A DNA stretch of 64,000 nucleotides from Janibacter limosus (GCF_004295485.1 NZ_CP036164.1:2294001-2358000); one strand, 5' to 3'; positions 32,200 through 41,209 are shown, counted from the first letter of the stretch. Notes: generated by a model from the letters alone, not told the origin. A program made the numbers and translations.

Positions 32200-32990
32200 C
32201 CGGCGAACCCACCGTCGGCCGCGACCACCGATCCGTTGAGCACGCCCCCGGCCGTCGAGCAGCAGAACGCGATCGTCACGGCCATCTCGGCCGGCCCGAT
32301 GACACGCCTGATCAGCTGCGACTCCGCCAGCTCGGACGAGTCAGCGAGCCCGTAGATGCTGGCGGTGGCGGCGAGCATCGCGGTGTCGGTGGACCCGGGC
32401 GAGACGGCGACCGCGGTGACCCCCGTGCCGACGAGGTCGGCCGCGAGTCCGCGAATGATGCCGAGTGCCGCGTGCTTGGACGCGTTGTAGGCGGAGAGAT
32501 GGAACAACCCGCGGCTCCCGGCTGCGGACACGACGGCGACGAACCGGCAGCCGGACGGGTCCTGCTGGTCGAGCATGACGGGCACGGTGGCGGCCGCGGT
32601 GTTCCAGACACCCAGGGCGTTGACGTCCCACTGGGTCTGCAGGTCCTCTGCCGGCGTCTCCCACAGCGGCGCTCCACCGGCGATCACCCCGGCCGCAGCA
32701 ACCACAGCATCGAGGCGCCCGAACCGCGCAACCCCCGTGGCGACCGCTGCCCTCATCGCGGTGGGGTCCGAGACGTCGGCCACGACCGCCTCCACCCGGC
32801 CGGGGTCGAGGGCGGCCACCGCCGCCAGATCCTCGCGAGTCGCGAGCGGATAGCTGAGCCCGCTGTCGGCGCCCCGGCACGAGTCGATCGCGATCACCCG
32901 ATGTCCGGTACCGAGCAGCTCTGACACGGTCGCCGCGCCGATCCCCCGCGCCGCTCCGGTGACGAGGACCACCCGGTCGGCGGTCGTCAT
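32196..32990 (-). CDS. Mycofactocin-coupled SDR oxidoreductase
   Basis: 264 residues with TGAARGIGAAT (cofactor loop), AAAGVI in the NNAG position, and the Ser-Tyr-Lys catalytic set (VVSAAGSR..HLSAYNASKHA). Members within mft operons belong to the group whose nicotinamide is bound so tightly that mycofactocin is thought to reoxidise it in place. Substrate unknown. It overlaps mftE by 4 nt and mftF by 4 nt. Confidence 0.88.
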   Translation of the reverse strand: MTTADRVVLVTGAARGIGAATVSELLGTGHRVIAIDSCRGADSGLSYPLATREDLAAVAALDPGRVEAVVADVSDPTAMRAAVATGVARFGRLDAVVAAAGVIAGGAPLWETPAEDLQTQWDVNALGVWNTAAATVPVMLDQQDPSGCRFVAVVSAAGSRGLFHLSAYNASKHAALGIIRGLAADLVGTGVTAVAVSPGSTDTAMLAATASIYGLADSSELAESQLIRRVIGPAEMAVTIAFCCSTAGGVLNGSVVAADGGFAG

Positions 32991-33721
32991 GACTGTCTCT
33001 GCATGGCCGCCGGTGCCGCGCGATCCGACCCGCGCACCAGGCAACCACGGTCATCGACCACGGCGGACGTCAGTCGCTCGAGTGCGTCCTCGACGATCAG
33101 GTCGAGCAGTCGTACACCTTCCTCGGCTGTCGCGGTCGTCGGGTCACCGAGCACGCCGTTCGCGCTCACTGCGATCACCCCCTTCGTCATCAGGGTGGGG
33201 AGTACCTCCGCCAGGGGGCGGGTGTCACCGACCTCGGCCGCGCTCATGTCGACCGTGAGCGGGTCGAGGTGCAGCATGATCGAGGTCTCGGCATGGCCTG
33301 CATGCAGATCGAGCTCCTCGGTTGCGCACGGCAGCCATCGGGCGTGGTGTCCCTCGGCGCGCAGCTGCGTCACGGCCCCGCGCAGCGCGGCGAGGTTGCC
33401 CCCGTGGGTGTTGACGAAGGTGATCTCCCCGGCCCAGGAGCTCATCGACCTGACCAGCTCGACCAGGACGAGCTGCAGGACGTCGTTGCCGACCGACATC
33501 AGTCCGGGGAACCCCTGGTGCTCACCGGAGGCTCCGAACGCGACTGGCGGCGCGACATGTGTCGGACCCGGCACGGAGCCTGCGAGTCGTGAGGCCACGG
33601 CGACCGCGATCGCCGTATCCGTGCCGAGACCAAGATGCGGTCCGTGCTGCTCGGTCGACCCGATGGGGACCAGGACCCGGCAGCCGGGCTCCAGCGCCGT
33701 CCAGGTCGTCCGCGTCAGCAT
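32987..33721 (-). CDS. mftE: Mycofactocin precursor peptide peptidase MftE
   Basis: 244 residues of the creatininase family: LVPIGSTEQHGPHLGLGTDT (metal ligands), GASGEHQGFPGLMS, FVNTHGGN and AGHAETSIMLH. MftE cuts the modified MftA to release the Val-Tyr-derived AHDP core. ATG 33721 lies 16 nt after mftD. The metal ligand set looks intact. Confidence 0.92.
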   Translation of the reverse strand: MLTRTTWTALEPGCRVLVPIGSTEQHGPHLGLGTDTAIAVAVASRLAGSVPGPTHVAPPVAFGASGEHQGFPGLMSVGNDVLQLVLVELVRSMSSWAGEITFVNTHGGNLAALRGAVTQLRAEGHHARWLPCATEELDLHAGHAETSIMLHLDPLTVDMSAAEVGDTRPLAEVLPTLMTKGVIAVSANGVLGDPTTATAEEGVRLLDLIVEDALERLTSAVVDDRGCLVRGSDRAAPAAMQRQS

Positions 33722-33737
33722 GCCCACGAAAGGCTCC

Positions 33738-34931
33738 CTACTCGCCCAGCCTGCGGGCGAAGCCCTCGGGAATGACGAGGTCTTCCGGGCTGAGCTCGTC
33801 GATCGAGGAGTGGCCCATGCCGAGCAGAGCGGAGTCGATGCCGCTGCGCAGGATGTCCAGGACATTTTCGACCCCGGCCTGGCCGTTGGCGCCGAGGCCC
33901 CACAGGTAGGCGCGGCCGATCATCACCGCGCGCGCACCCAGCGCGAGTGCCTTGACCACGTCGCTACCGCGTCGGATGCCGCCGTCCATCAGCACCTCGA
34001 TGTCGTCACCCACCGCATCCGCGATGCCGGGCAGGACCCGGATCGGGGCCGGGGTGCCGTCGAGGTTGTTGCCACCGTGGTTGGAGACCGAGATCGCCGA
34101 CACGCCGAGGTCCCGGGCGCGCTTGGCATCGTCGATGCGGCACACGCCCTTGAGCATGAAGGGGCCGCCCCATTCCTTCGCCATCCACTCCACGTCCTCC
34201 CAGGTGGGCGGGGTCGTGGTCATCCACTCGTAGTAGGCGGCGAAGAAGGTCGGCCCCTTGTCCTCGCCCGGGGCCGCCAGATTGGGTGCCGTCAGGTCCG
34301 GGATGTTGCCTTCCTTGGCGAACTCCCATGCCCATCGGGGACGTCGGACCACTTCGGGAGCCAGCTTGAGGGCTGATGCGAAGTCGATCTTCTCGGGGAT
34401 CTCGGGGCTCCCCCAGTCACGGCCCATCGAGAAGGACCAGTCCAGGGTGGCGATGAGCCCCTTGGCACCGGCGGCCCGGGCCCGCGCCATGCGTTGGACC
34501 ATGACGTCACGATCGCCTGTCCAGTACATCTGGAAGAAGGTGTTGGGGTTGGCCTCGACGACGTCCTCGACCGAGCGACTGGCGAAGTTGCTCAGGCCGA
34601 TCGCCGTACCCCGCGCGGCGGCTGCCCGAGCGACGGCGACCTCACCGTCAGGGTGCACCGCCTGCACACCGGTCGGCGACATGATCACCGGCAACGAGAT
34701 GTCGACGCCCAGCACGCTGGTGGCCATGGCACGGTCGGGAAGGTGGCCGGCGACGTGAGGGGCCAGGCCGAGCTCGGTGAAGGCAGCCTCGTTGTCGGTG
34801 AGGCTCTGCCCACGCTCCGAGCCGGCGACGAGTGCGCCGTAGACCGACTTCGGCAGCCGCTTCTTGGCCCGCTGCTGGGCGACGGCGACGGACTCGAACC
34901 AAGGATTCTGGGCCCAGGGGTTCTTCGACAT
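33738..34931 (-). CDS. mftD: Mycofactocin FMN oxidase MftD (premycofactocin synthase)
   Basis: 397 residues of the alpha-hydroxy-acid-oxidase family: PVIMSPTGVQAVHPDGEVAV (FMN), FFQMYW, FMLKGVCRIDDAKRA with the active Lys, and SVSNHGGNNLDGTPAPI with the catalytic His, then DGGIRRGSDVVKALALGA. MftD deaminates AHDP to give the redox-active dicarbonyl premycofactocin. ATG 34931 was chosen because MSKNPWAQNPWFESV is the usual start. Confidence 0.95.
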   Translation of the reverse strand: MSKNPWAQNPWFESVAVAQQRAKKRLPKSVYGALVAGSERGQSLTDNEAAFTELGLAPHVAGHLPDRAMATSVLGVDISLPVIMSPTGVQAVHPDGEVAVARAAAARGTAIGLSNFASRSVEDVVEANPNTFFQMYWTGDRDVMVQRMARARAAGAKGLIATLDWSFSMGRDWGSPEIPEKIDFASALKLAPEVVRRPRWAWEFAKEGNIPDLTAPNLAAPGEDKGPTFFAAYYEWMTTTPPTWEDVEWMAKEWGGPFMLKGVCRIDDAKRARDLGVSAISVSNHGGNNLDGTPAPIRVLPGIADAVGDDIEVLMDGGIRRGSDVVKALALGARAVMIGRAYLWGLGANGQAGVENVLDILRSGIDSALLGMGHSSIDELSPEDLVIPEGFARRLGE

Positions 34932-34950
34932 GGGTGGAGACCTCTCGGGA

Positions 34951-36201
34951 TCAGGGGGTGAAGCCGGCCAGCGGGTTCTCCGCACAGGCAGAGACCGGCG
35001 CGGACGTCGGAGGCGTGAAGTCGTCGGGACGACGGGTCAGGGTGAGCATCACCGGTTGGTTGCGTCCCGGGGCCGTGCGGGAGTGGTCCTGGCTGGCCGC
35101 GGGGATGCTGCGGTCGGCAGCCAGCGCGGACTCGCCGTAGCCCTGCACGCACTCAGGGTCGGGGCCGTCCATCGGCAGGCCGGTGAAGAACTTCGCGGCC
35201 ATGCACCCGCCACGGCAGGAGTCGAAGAACTCGCACTTCGTGCACGCCCCCGAGGTCTGTGGTGCTCGAAGTTCTTGGAAGAGCTGCGAGGTCTGCCACA
35301 CCTCCCGGAAGCCGCCGTCGGCGAGCAGGTTGCCGGCCAGGAAGTTGTCGTGGATCGCGAAGGGGCACGCATAGACGTCGCCGATCGGGTCGATGAGGCA
35401 CACCACCCGCCCGGCGCCGCACAGGTTCAGGCCCGGCAGTGCTTCACCGAAGGCCGCGAGGTGGAAGAACGAGTCGCCGGTGAGGACGTCCTCGCCATGG
35501 GCCATCAGCCAGTCGTAGAGCTCGCGCTGCTGCTCGGGCAACGGGTGCAGCTCGTCCCACACGTCCGCGCCGCGACCCGAAGGGCGCAGCCGGGTCAGGC
35601 GCAGGGTGGCGCCGTAGTGGTCGGCGAGCGCCTTGAAGTCGTCGAGCTGGCCGATGTTCTGCCGGGTGCAGACGACCGAGATCTTGGCGTCCTCGAAGCC
35701 GGCTTCCTGCAGGTTCTGCAAGGCCGCGAGCGCGGTGTCGTAGGAGCCGGGGCCGCGGACGTAGTCGTTGACCTCGGCGGTCGCGCCATCCAGCGAGATC
35801 TGCACGTCGACGTAGCCGTTGCAGGCGGGCGAGGCGAGGAAGCCGGCGCGCTCGGGGGTCAGGCGGACACCGTTGGTGGAGAACTTCACCCCCACCTCGT
35901 GGTCGACCGCGTACTGCAGCAGGTGCCAGAAGTCGGGTCGGATCGTCGGCTCGCCGCCGCCGATGTTCACGTAGAAGACCTGCATCCGCTGCAGCTCGTC
36001 GATCACCGCCTCGCACTGCTGCGTGGTCAGCTCGCGTGGGTCGCGGCGGCCGCTGCTCGACAGGCAGTGCGCGCACTCGAGGTTGCACGCATAGGTCAGC
36101 TCCCAGGTCAGGCAGATGGGGGCATCGAGGCCGAGCTCGAACTGGTCGACCAGGCTGCCGCCCTTCGGACGGGCATCGCGGGCTGGTGCGGTGATGGTCA
36201 T
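34951..36201 (-). CDS. mftC: Mycofactocin radical SAM maturase MftC
   Basis: 416 residues. The radical SAM cluster motif is CNLECAHC (C39, C43, C46), followed by YVNIGGGEPTIRPDF. The C-terminal SPASM region has further clusters (CGAGRVVCLIDPIGDVYACP, then CTKCEFFDSCRGGC). MftC decarboxylates the C-terminal tyrosine of MftA and cross-links Val-Tyr. It overlaps mftB by 4 nt. Confidence 0.97.
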   Translation of the reverse strand: MTITAPARDARPKGGSLVDQFELGLDAPICLTWELTYACNLECAHCLSSSGRRDPRELTTQQCEAVIDELQRMQVFYVNIGGGEPTIRPDFWHLLQYAVDHEVGVKFSTNGVRLTPERAGFLASPACNGYVDVQISLDGATAEVNDYVRGPGSYDTALAALQNLQEAGFEDAKISVVCTRQNIGQLDDFKALADHYGATLRLTRLRPSGRGADVWDELHPLPEQQRELYDWLMAHGEDVLTGDSFFHLAAFGEALPGLNLCGAGRVVCLIDPIGDVYACPFAIHDNFLAGNLLADGGFREVWQTSQLFQELRAPQTSGACTKCEFFDSCRGGCMAAKFFTGLPMDGPDPECVQGYGESALAADRSIPAASQDHSRTAPGRNQPVMLTLTRRPDDFTPPTSAPVSACAENPLAGFTP

Positions 36202-36530
36202 CGCTGGCCCTCCTTGCGGGAGTGGATCATGTCGGACTCGGCGAGCGTGGACAGTGCGCCGGCGTATGCCGCCCACTGGGCCTCGGGGATGCCGGCATCA
36301 GCCAGCGCGGTGCGCACGTCAGGGGCCTCGGCCAGTGCCCGGACGACGGTGACCAGCTCGGGCCGGCGCAAGAACGACAGGCGCCGGTTGCCGAAGTGGT
36401 AGGCCAGCGCGCCGAACGGCTCGGGTCTCAGCGCGACCTTCGGGTTGAGTCGCCACCCGTCCTCGAGACGGACCTCGATCCGTGGCACGGGGTCAGCCTC
36501 GAGGACGGTGGCAGTCGCAGCGGTCGACAT
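36198..36530 (-). CDS. mftB: Mycofactocin peptide chaperone MftB
   Basis: 110 residues from ATG 36530. It is a PqqD-like RiPP recognition element: RIEVRLEDGWRLNPKVALRP, GALAYHFGNRRLSFLRRPEL and a C-terminal helix (ALSTLAESDMIHSR). MftB binds the MftA leader and presents it to MftC. It starts 4 nt after mftA, and its stop overlaps mftC. Confidence 0.93.
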   Translation of the reverse strand: MSTAATATVLEADPVPRIEVRLEDGWRLNPKVALRPEPFGALAYHFGNRRLSFLRRPELVTVVRALAEAPDVRTALADAGIPEAQWAAYAGALSTLAESDMIHSRKEGQR

Positions 36531-36534
36531 CGGC

Positions 36535-36651
36535 TCAGTACACGCCGCACATGCCGTCGATCGAGACTTCCTCGACCAGCATCTCCGCGGTGAGCTCTTC
36601 GGACTCGGCAGTGGTGGTGTCCGTGGTCTCCATGGTCTCCGTGCTGTCCAT
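36535..36651 (-). CDS. mftA: Mycofactocin precursor peptide MftA
   Basis: 38 residues: a Thr/Glu-rich leader (MDSTETMETTDTTTAESEEL), a recognition part (TAEMLVEEVSIDG) and the invariant core end MCGVY, whose Val-Tyr become the cofactor. AAGGAGGAACG before ATG 36651 is a strong ribosome site, as expected for a peptide needed in excess. It is the first gene of the operon, next to the MftR operator. Confidence 0.97.
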   Translation of the reverse strand: MDSTETMETTDTTTAESEELTAEMLVEEVSIDGMCGVY

Positions 36652-36684
36652 CGTTCCTCCTTGGTGGGTATGACGTGGGCCACA

Positions 36685-36710
36685 CCATATTGGCACTGAG
36701 GGCAATATGG
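36685..36710. promoter_or_regulatory. Palindromic operator between mftA and mftR
   Basis: CCATATTG (36685-36692), a 10-nt spacer, CAATATGG (36703-36710): perfect 8-bp arms in an AT-rich island between the divergent mftA and mftR genes. It is the evident binding site for the TetR-type MftR. Confidence 0.75.
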
Positions 36711-36736
36711 AAGGGGTGATCCGAAATTTGCTGCGA

Positions 36737-36742
36737 TAGGTT
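36737..36742 (+). promoter_or_regulatory. -10 hexamer, leaderless start of mftR
   Basis: TAGGTT, then 6 nt, then GTG 36749. Confidence 0.5.
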
Positions 36743-36748
36743 CGTCCG

Positions 36749-37378
36749 GTGCGCAAGAAAGGCCCAGGTCGCCCCCCGGTGACGACCCACGCCCTGATCG
36801 AGGAGATCGCCTTCCGCCTCTTCGACGAGCAGGGCTTCGACAACACCACCGTCGAGCAGATCGCCGACGCGGCGGGCATCGCTCGGCGCACGCTCTTTCG
36901 CTACTACCCGTCCAAGAACGACATCCCGTGGGGCCAGTTCGACGAGAGCCTGCGCCTGCTCGCCCAGCACCTGCGCGAGATGCCCGCCGACGTCAGCACG
37001 GCCGTGGCCGTCCAGGAGTCGGTCAAGGCCTTCAACCACGTCGACCCCGCCGCCGTGGAGCAGCACCGACGACGCATGCGTCTGCTGATGAACACCCCCG
37101 CCTTGCAGGCCCACGCCACCCTGCGCCACGGCGCCTGGCGCGCAGTCATCGCGTCGTACGTCGCAGAGCGACATGGCATGTGCCCCGACGACCTCCATCC
37201 CCGCACCATCGGTCGCGTTGCGCTGGCCCTCGCCCTGTCGGCCTACGAGCAGTGGCTCGAGGACGAGCAGACGTCGCTGCCCAGCCTGCTGGACGAGACC
37301 TTCGCCGCACTCCACCATCATCTCGACGACCAGCGCGCCGTGACCCCCGAGCGAAGGGCGGTGGGCAAGGGTCAGTAG
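36749..37378 (+). CDS. mftR: Mycofactocin system TetR-family regulator MftR
   Basis: 209 residues. The N-terminal HTH is typical of TetR: LIEEIAFRLFDEQGFDNTTV, EQIADAAGIARRTLFRYYPS. The C-terminal ligand domain is variable; mycobacterial MftR has been reported to respond to long-chain acyl-CoA. GTG 36749 is supported by the leaderless -10 box. It is divergent from mftA across the palindromic operator. Its last 7 nt overlap the end of the convergent activator gene. Confidence 0.92.
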   Translation: MRKKGPGRPPVTTHALIEEIAFRLFDEQGFDNTTVEQIADAAGIARRTLFRYYPSKNDIPWGQFDESLRLLAQHLREMPADVSTAVAVQESVKAFNHVDPAAVEQHRRRMRLLMNTPALQAHATLRHGAWRAVIASYVAERHGMCPDDLHPRTIGRVALALALSAYEQWLEDEQTSLPSLLDETFAALHHHLDDQRAVTPERRAVGKGQ

Positions 37379-39012
37379 CTGGTGATGCGGAGCTGGCGGA
37401 TGCGCGTGTAGAGCGTCGTACGCGACATGCCGAGCTCCCGCGCCGCCTGCACCTTGTTGCCGTCGAAGGCGCGGAGCGCGGCCACGACGGCGTCGCGCTC
37501 GGCCCGGTCACGAGTGGTGAGCGTGTGAGAAGGGCTGGCCACCCGGTACTGGTCGGGCAGATCCGTCAGTGCGATGCCACCATGCGTGCGACGACCGGCC
37601 GCGAAGGTGATGACGGCCTTGAGCTCACGCAGGTTGCCCGGCCAGTCCTGCGCGGTGAGTGCATGGATGACCCCGGGAGTGAGGTGCACGTCGTCGCTCG
37701 CGGCGACGTCGGCGAGCATCGCTGCGGCCAGACCGGGGATCTCCGCACGCCGTGAAGCCAGAGTCGTCAGCTCGTCGCGGACGACCGCGGTCCCGGCCAG
37801 GGTGGCCGCCCTGCCGGTGAGCGTCTCGACCGGGCCCGAGGTGAAGACCAGCTGGGGTCGCGAGCGCAGGTCGACCCGGTCGATGACGAGGTCGAGCAGC
37901 TCGTCCGACAACAGGTCGATGGCCTCGACGACGACGCAGCCGCCCGGTCGGCGCATTGCGCCGTCGAACTCCTTCGCCCACACCTCCTGACCCTCCAGCA
38001 GAGCCGTCGCGGCGTGGAAGACCTTGGTGGGCAGGCTGCCGATCTCCTTCGCCCGGGTCGACCGTCCGGTGCCGGGTGGCCCGAACACCAAGGTCGGAGC
38101 GGGCGCCCTGTCCGGCACCCGGACCGGACTCATCGACGGAGGAGTCAGGTGCGGCCCGCAGGACCGCTCTGCCACCCGGAGCAGGACCCCGCGGCGCGCT
38201 CCCGGCACCCGCGTGACCGTGACGTCCGCAGCCCGACCGGTCTCGAGGGTGAAGCGCAGGGTGCTGTCAGAGCTTGCCGGAGGGTCCTCCCCGAGCACGC
38301 GGAGCAGTGCGATGTCGGAGGAGCTGAGCAGGCTCGAGGCGGCCTGGTTGCTCATCACGATGTCCTCACCGATGGCCAGGACAGCATGCTTGGAGTGCCC
38401 AGACGCCTCTTGGAAGGCGGCCAGCAGACTCTTCTCGGAGATCCGGCTGCCGTCGAGGAGTCGTTGCTCGATGTCGTGCACGGCGCGGGCGATCAGCGGT
38501 GGCAGCAGCGGGCTCGCGGTGTCCACGAGCGCCGAGATGTCGAGGACTCCCTCGATCCGACGCGTGAGCGGGTGCCGGATCGGGTGGCCGTAGCAGCTGA
38601 AGTGCCGCAGGGACTCTGCGAAGTGCTCCGACCCGTGGATCACGACCGGGTGACGCGTCTCGAAGACCGTCCCGAGCCCGTTCGTGCCGACATTCTCCTC
38701 GAGCATGCTGGTGCCTTCACGGATGTTGAGCAGGTCGAGCCCCTCGCGCGTCCGCGGGTCGTCGTCCCAGCGCCTGACGATGCGGCACTCCCGATCGCCG
38801 AGGATCGTCGAGAACCCGGTGCCGGCCAGGCTCGCCTCCAGCTGGTCAAGGACCGGCCCCGCGCCGACCAGGAGCGACCCGTTGCGGTCGAACTCCCTCG
38901 GGACCAGCCGATCGAAGGGCCCCTCGTGCTCGACACCGGCCAGGCTTGCCCGGCGCCAGGACGCGGCGATGTCGGGGCGTACCTCGTCGGACGTCGTTGT
39001 CCGCTGAGCCAT
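37372..39012 (-). CDS. bEBP-like activator: GAF + degenerate AAA+ + Fis HTH (MimR/AcoR type)
   Basis: 546 residues. An N-terminal GAF sensor (GTSMLEENVGTNGLGTVFET, VVIHGSEHF) is followed by a reduced AAA+ module with Walker A GPPGTGRST and the arginine-finger end DWPGNLRELK, then a Fis-type HTH (NKVQAARELGMSRTTLYTRI). The sigma-54 contact motif GAFTGA is absent; that region reads AKEFDGAMRRPGG. It therefore probably activates a normal sigma-70 holoenzyme, as proposed for actinobacterial relatives without RpoN. It is divergent from the alcohol dehydrogenase gene and likely senses an alcohol or aldehyde (inference). Confidence 0.88.
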   Translation of the reverse strand: MAQRTTTSDEVRPDIAASWRRASLAGVEHEGPFDRLVPREFDRNGSLLVGAGPVLDQLEASLAGTGFSTILGDRECRIVRRWDDDPRTREGLDLLNIREGTSMLEENVGTNGLGTVFETRHPVVIHGSEHFAESLRHFSCYGHPIRHPLTRRIEGVLDISALVDTASPLLPPLIARAVHDIEQRLLDGSRISEKSLLAAFQEASGHSKHAVLAIGEDIVMSNQAASSLLSSSDIALLRVLGEDPPASSDSTLRFTLETGRAADVTVTRVPGARRGVLLRVAERSCGPHLTPPSMSPVRVPDRAPAPTLVFGPPGTGRSTRAKEIGSLPTKVFHAATALLEGQEVWAKEFDGAMRRPGGCVVVEAIDLLSDELLDLVIDRVDLRSRPQLVFTSGPVETLTGRAATLAGTAVVRDELTTLASRRAEIPGLAAAMLADVAASDDVHLTPGVIHALTAQDWPGNLRELKAVITFAAGRRTHGGIALTDLPDQYRVASPSHTLTTRDRAERDAVVAALRAFDGNKVQAARELGMSRTTLYTRIRQLRITSY

Positions 39013-39047
39013 GGCGTTCCTCCAGGGGGTCAGATGTTTGCCCTGTC

Positions 39048-39119
39048 ACACGCCATCATGCACCCACGCACAAGAGCCGCATGTCCAGTTCTTGAACAGA
39101 TGCGTCGAGTGATGCGTGT
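39048..39119. promoter_or_regulatory. Outer inverted repeat in the alcohol dehydrogenase promoter region
   Basis: ACACGCCATCA (39048-39058) and TGATGCGTGT (39110-39119) are inverted copies with a 1-nt bulge, about 50 nt apart, bracketing the inner activator-like site at 39082-39098. Confidence 0.45.
39082..39098. promoter_or_regulatory. Putative activator site TGTCCA-N5-TGAACA, copy 1
   Basis: An imperfect palindrome in the divergent region between the activator gene and the alcohol dehydrogenase gene. The same half-sites and spacing occur upstream of the aldehyde dehydrogenase gene at 42222-42238, with different spacer bases. Confidence 0.6.
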
Positions 39120-39151
39120 CACGGTGGGATGACCCAACCCGAGGAGACCTC

Positions 39152-40264
39152 ATGAAGACCCAGGCAGCAGTCGTCGTCGAGACCGGCAAGCGCATCGAGA
39201 TCGAGGAGCTCACCCTGGACAAACCTCGCGAGGGTGAGGTGCTGATCCAGTACACCCACGCCGGCCTGTGCCACTCCGACGTCCACATCGCACACGGCGA
39301 CCTCGAGGCACGCCTGCCGATGGTGCTCGGGCACGAGGGTGCGGGCATCATCCAGGAGGTCGGCCCCGGGGTGTCACGGGTCAAGGTCGGCGACCACGTC
39401 GTCTGCTCCTTCATCCCCAACTGCGGCTCCTGCCGCTACTGCGCCAACGGCCAGCAGTCCATCTGCGACATGGGTGCGACGATCCTCGAGGGGTACCTGC
39501 CCGGGGAGCGCTTCCCGATCACCGGACCGCGCGGCGACTACGGCGCGATGTGCATGCTCGGGACGTTCAGCCAGTACGGCGTCATCCACCAGAACTCCTG
39601 CGTCAAGGTCGACGACGACCTGCCGCTCGAGAAGGCCGTGCTCGTCGGGTGCGGCGTGCCCACCGGCTGGGGCGCAGCGGTCAACACGGCGAACGTGAAG
39701 GCCGGGCAGACCGTGATGATCGTCGGCGTCGGCGGCATCGGCATCAACGCCGTGCAGGGCGCCCGCCTCTCCGGTGCGAAGAACATCATCGCGATCGACC
39801 CCCTGGAGAACAAGCGCGAGAAGGCGATGGAGCTGGGTGCCACGCACAGCTTCGCCAGCACCGACGAGGCGATGGAGGCGATCACCGATCTGACCCGCGG
39901 GCAGATGGCCGACTCGGCCATCCTGACCCCGGGCCTGATGACCTCCGAGATCGTCGCCGGCGGCTTCAACGCAGTCGGCAAGGGCGGCGTCGTCGTGCTC
40001 ACCGGACTCAACAAGCTCGAGGAGCAGAACATCCAGCTCCCCGGGTCGATCATGACCCTCTTCCGGAAGAGCCTGAAGGGCAGCCTCTTCGGCGACTGCA
40101 ACCCGACCGTCGACATCCCACGGATCCTCGGGCTCTACCAGAGCGGCGACATCAAGCTCGACGAGATCATCACGCGCACCTACACCCTCGACCAGGTCAA
40201 CGAGGGCTACGACGACCTGCTCGAGGGCAAGAACGTCCGTGGCGTCATGGTCCACAGTCACTGA
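39152..40264 (+). CDS. NDMA-dependent, mycofactocin-linked zinc alcohol dehydrogenase
   Basis: 370 residues of the class III zinc ADH type. Catalytic zinc: GLCHSDVH (Cys), GHEGAG (His), GCGVPTGWG (Cys). Structural zinc: CGSCRYCANGQQSIC. Rossmann motif: VGVGGIGINAVQGA. This group (AdhMtb/Mno-like) keeps NAD permanently bound, can use the artificial acceptor NDMA, and needs mycofactocin for turnover in vivo. ATG 39152 has GAGGAG upstream. It is probably the main alcohol-oxidising enzyme of this locus. Confidence 0.93.
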   Translation: MKTQAAVVVETGKRIEIEELTLDKPREGEVLIQYTHAGLCHSDVHIAHGDLEARLPMVLGHEGAGIIQEVGPGVSRVKVGDHVVCSFIPNCGSCRYCANGQQSICDMGATILEGYLPGERFPITGPRGDYGAMCMLGTFSQYGVIHQNSCVKVDDDLPLEKAVLVGCGVPTGWGAAVNTANVKAGQTVMIVGVGGIGINAVQGARLSGAKNIIAIDPLENKREKAMELGATHSFASTDEAMEAITDLTRGQMADSAILTPGLMTSEIVAGGFNAVGKGGVVVLTGLNKLEEQNIQLPGSIMTLFRKSLKGSLFGDCNPTVDIPRILGLYQSGDIKLDEIITRTYTLDQVNEGYDDLLEGKNVRGVMVHSH

Positions 40265-40279
40265 GGGGAACGAGACATC

Positions 40280-41209
40280 GTGACACGCACCTCTTCCGTC
40301 GGGCCGGCAGTCCGCGTCGGCCCGACGGAAGTCATCGAACGCGCCACCGAGGCGGAGCTCCTCGCGGCGGCACTGGGCAGCGGCGCGCACGTGCTGCTGG
40401 AAGGGCCGCCGGGGACCGGCAAGTCGACGCTGCTGCGCCGCGTCGCCTCCGGTCGGCAGACCCCCTTCGTCCTGGTCGAGGGCAACGCCGAGCTCACCCC
40501 GGCCCGCCTCATCGGTCACTTCGACCCGGCCCTCGTGCTCAGCAAGGGATATGTACCGGAGATCTTCGAGGACGGACCGCTGCTCGAGGCGCTGCGCACG
40601 GGAGGCCTGCTGTATGTCGAGGAGCTCAACCGGATCCCCGAGGAGACCCTCAACGTGCTGCTCACCGCGATGTCCGAGCTCGAGATCAACGTGCCGCGCC
40701 TCGGTCGGGTCGCCGCGGCTCCCGGGTTCTCCCTGGTCGCTGCCATGAACCCCTTCGACGCCGTCGGAACCGCACGGGTGTCAGGCGCGCTGTACGACCG
40801 CACCTGCCGGATCTCGATGGGTTACCAGAGCGCAGAGGCCGAGCAGGCGATCGTCGGTCTGCGCACGGACGAGCTCGACCCCCAGTGGCGCGCCAAGGTC
40901 GTCGACCTCGTGCGGAGCACCCGAGACCATGCGGACATCCGCTTCGGGTCCTCGGTGCGAGGCGCCATCGACGTCGCCCGGCTTGCGGTCGAGCTCGCCA
41001 AGCTGCGCGGTACCCCGACCGACGACTGGCATGTCGGGCTGGCCGCCGCCAGGGTGTCCCTCTCGGGGCGCATCCGACTCCACGACGGGTGCGACCGCAC
41101 CCCCGAGCAGGTGATCACCGACCTCTACGTCGACGTCTTCGGCGCTGAACCGGTCGACCCGCAGAACCATCCCGACTCCGACACCAAGGGGTCGCCGGGG
41201 GAACCCTGA
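40280..41209 (+). CDS. MoxR-type AAA+ ATPase
   Basis: 309 residues from GTG 40280. Walker A EGPPGTGKST (41-50), Walker B LLYVEELNR (110-118), sensor-1 region VAAMNPFD. MoxR/CbbQ/NorQ-type ATPases work with a VWA partner to remodel or metallate enzymes. Here the genes around it encode the mycofactocin-linked ADH and the aldehyde dehydrogenase, which are the likely clients (inference). It starts 15 nt after the ADH gene, and its stop overlaps the probable start of the VWA gene. Confidence 0.9.
   Translation: MTRTSSVGPAVRVGPTEVIERATEAELLAAALGSGAHVLLEGPPGTGKSTLLRRVASGRQTPFVLVEGNAELTPARLIGHFDPALVLSKGYVPEIFEDGPLLEALRTGGLLYVEELNRIPEETLNVLLTAMSELEINVPRLGRVAAAPGFSLVAAMNPFDAVGTARVSGALYDRTCRISMGYQSAEAEQAIVGLRTDELDPQWRAKVVDLVRSTRDHADIRFGSSVRGAIDVARLAVELAKLRGTPTDDWHVGLAAARVSLSGRIRLHDGCDRTPEQVITDLYVDVFGAEPVDPQNHPDSDTKGSPGEP

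Noticed and set aside
37372..39012. Classification as a sigma-54-dependent activator
   Set aside because: The GAFTGA loop is missing and no -24/-12 promoter is evident; actinobacteria generally lack RpoN.
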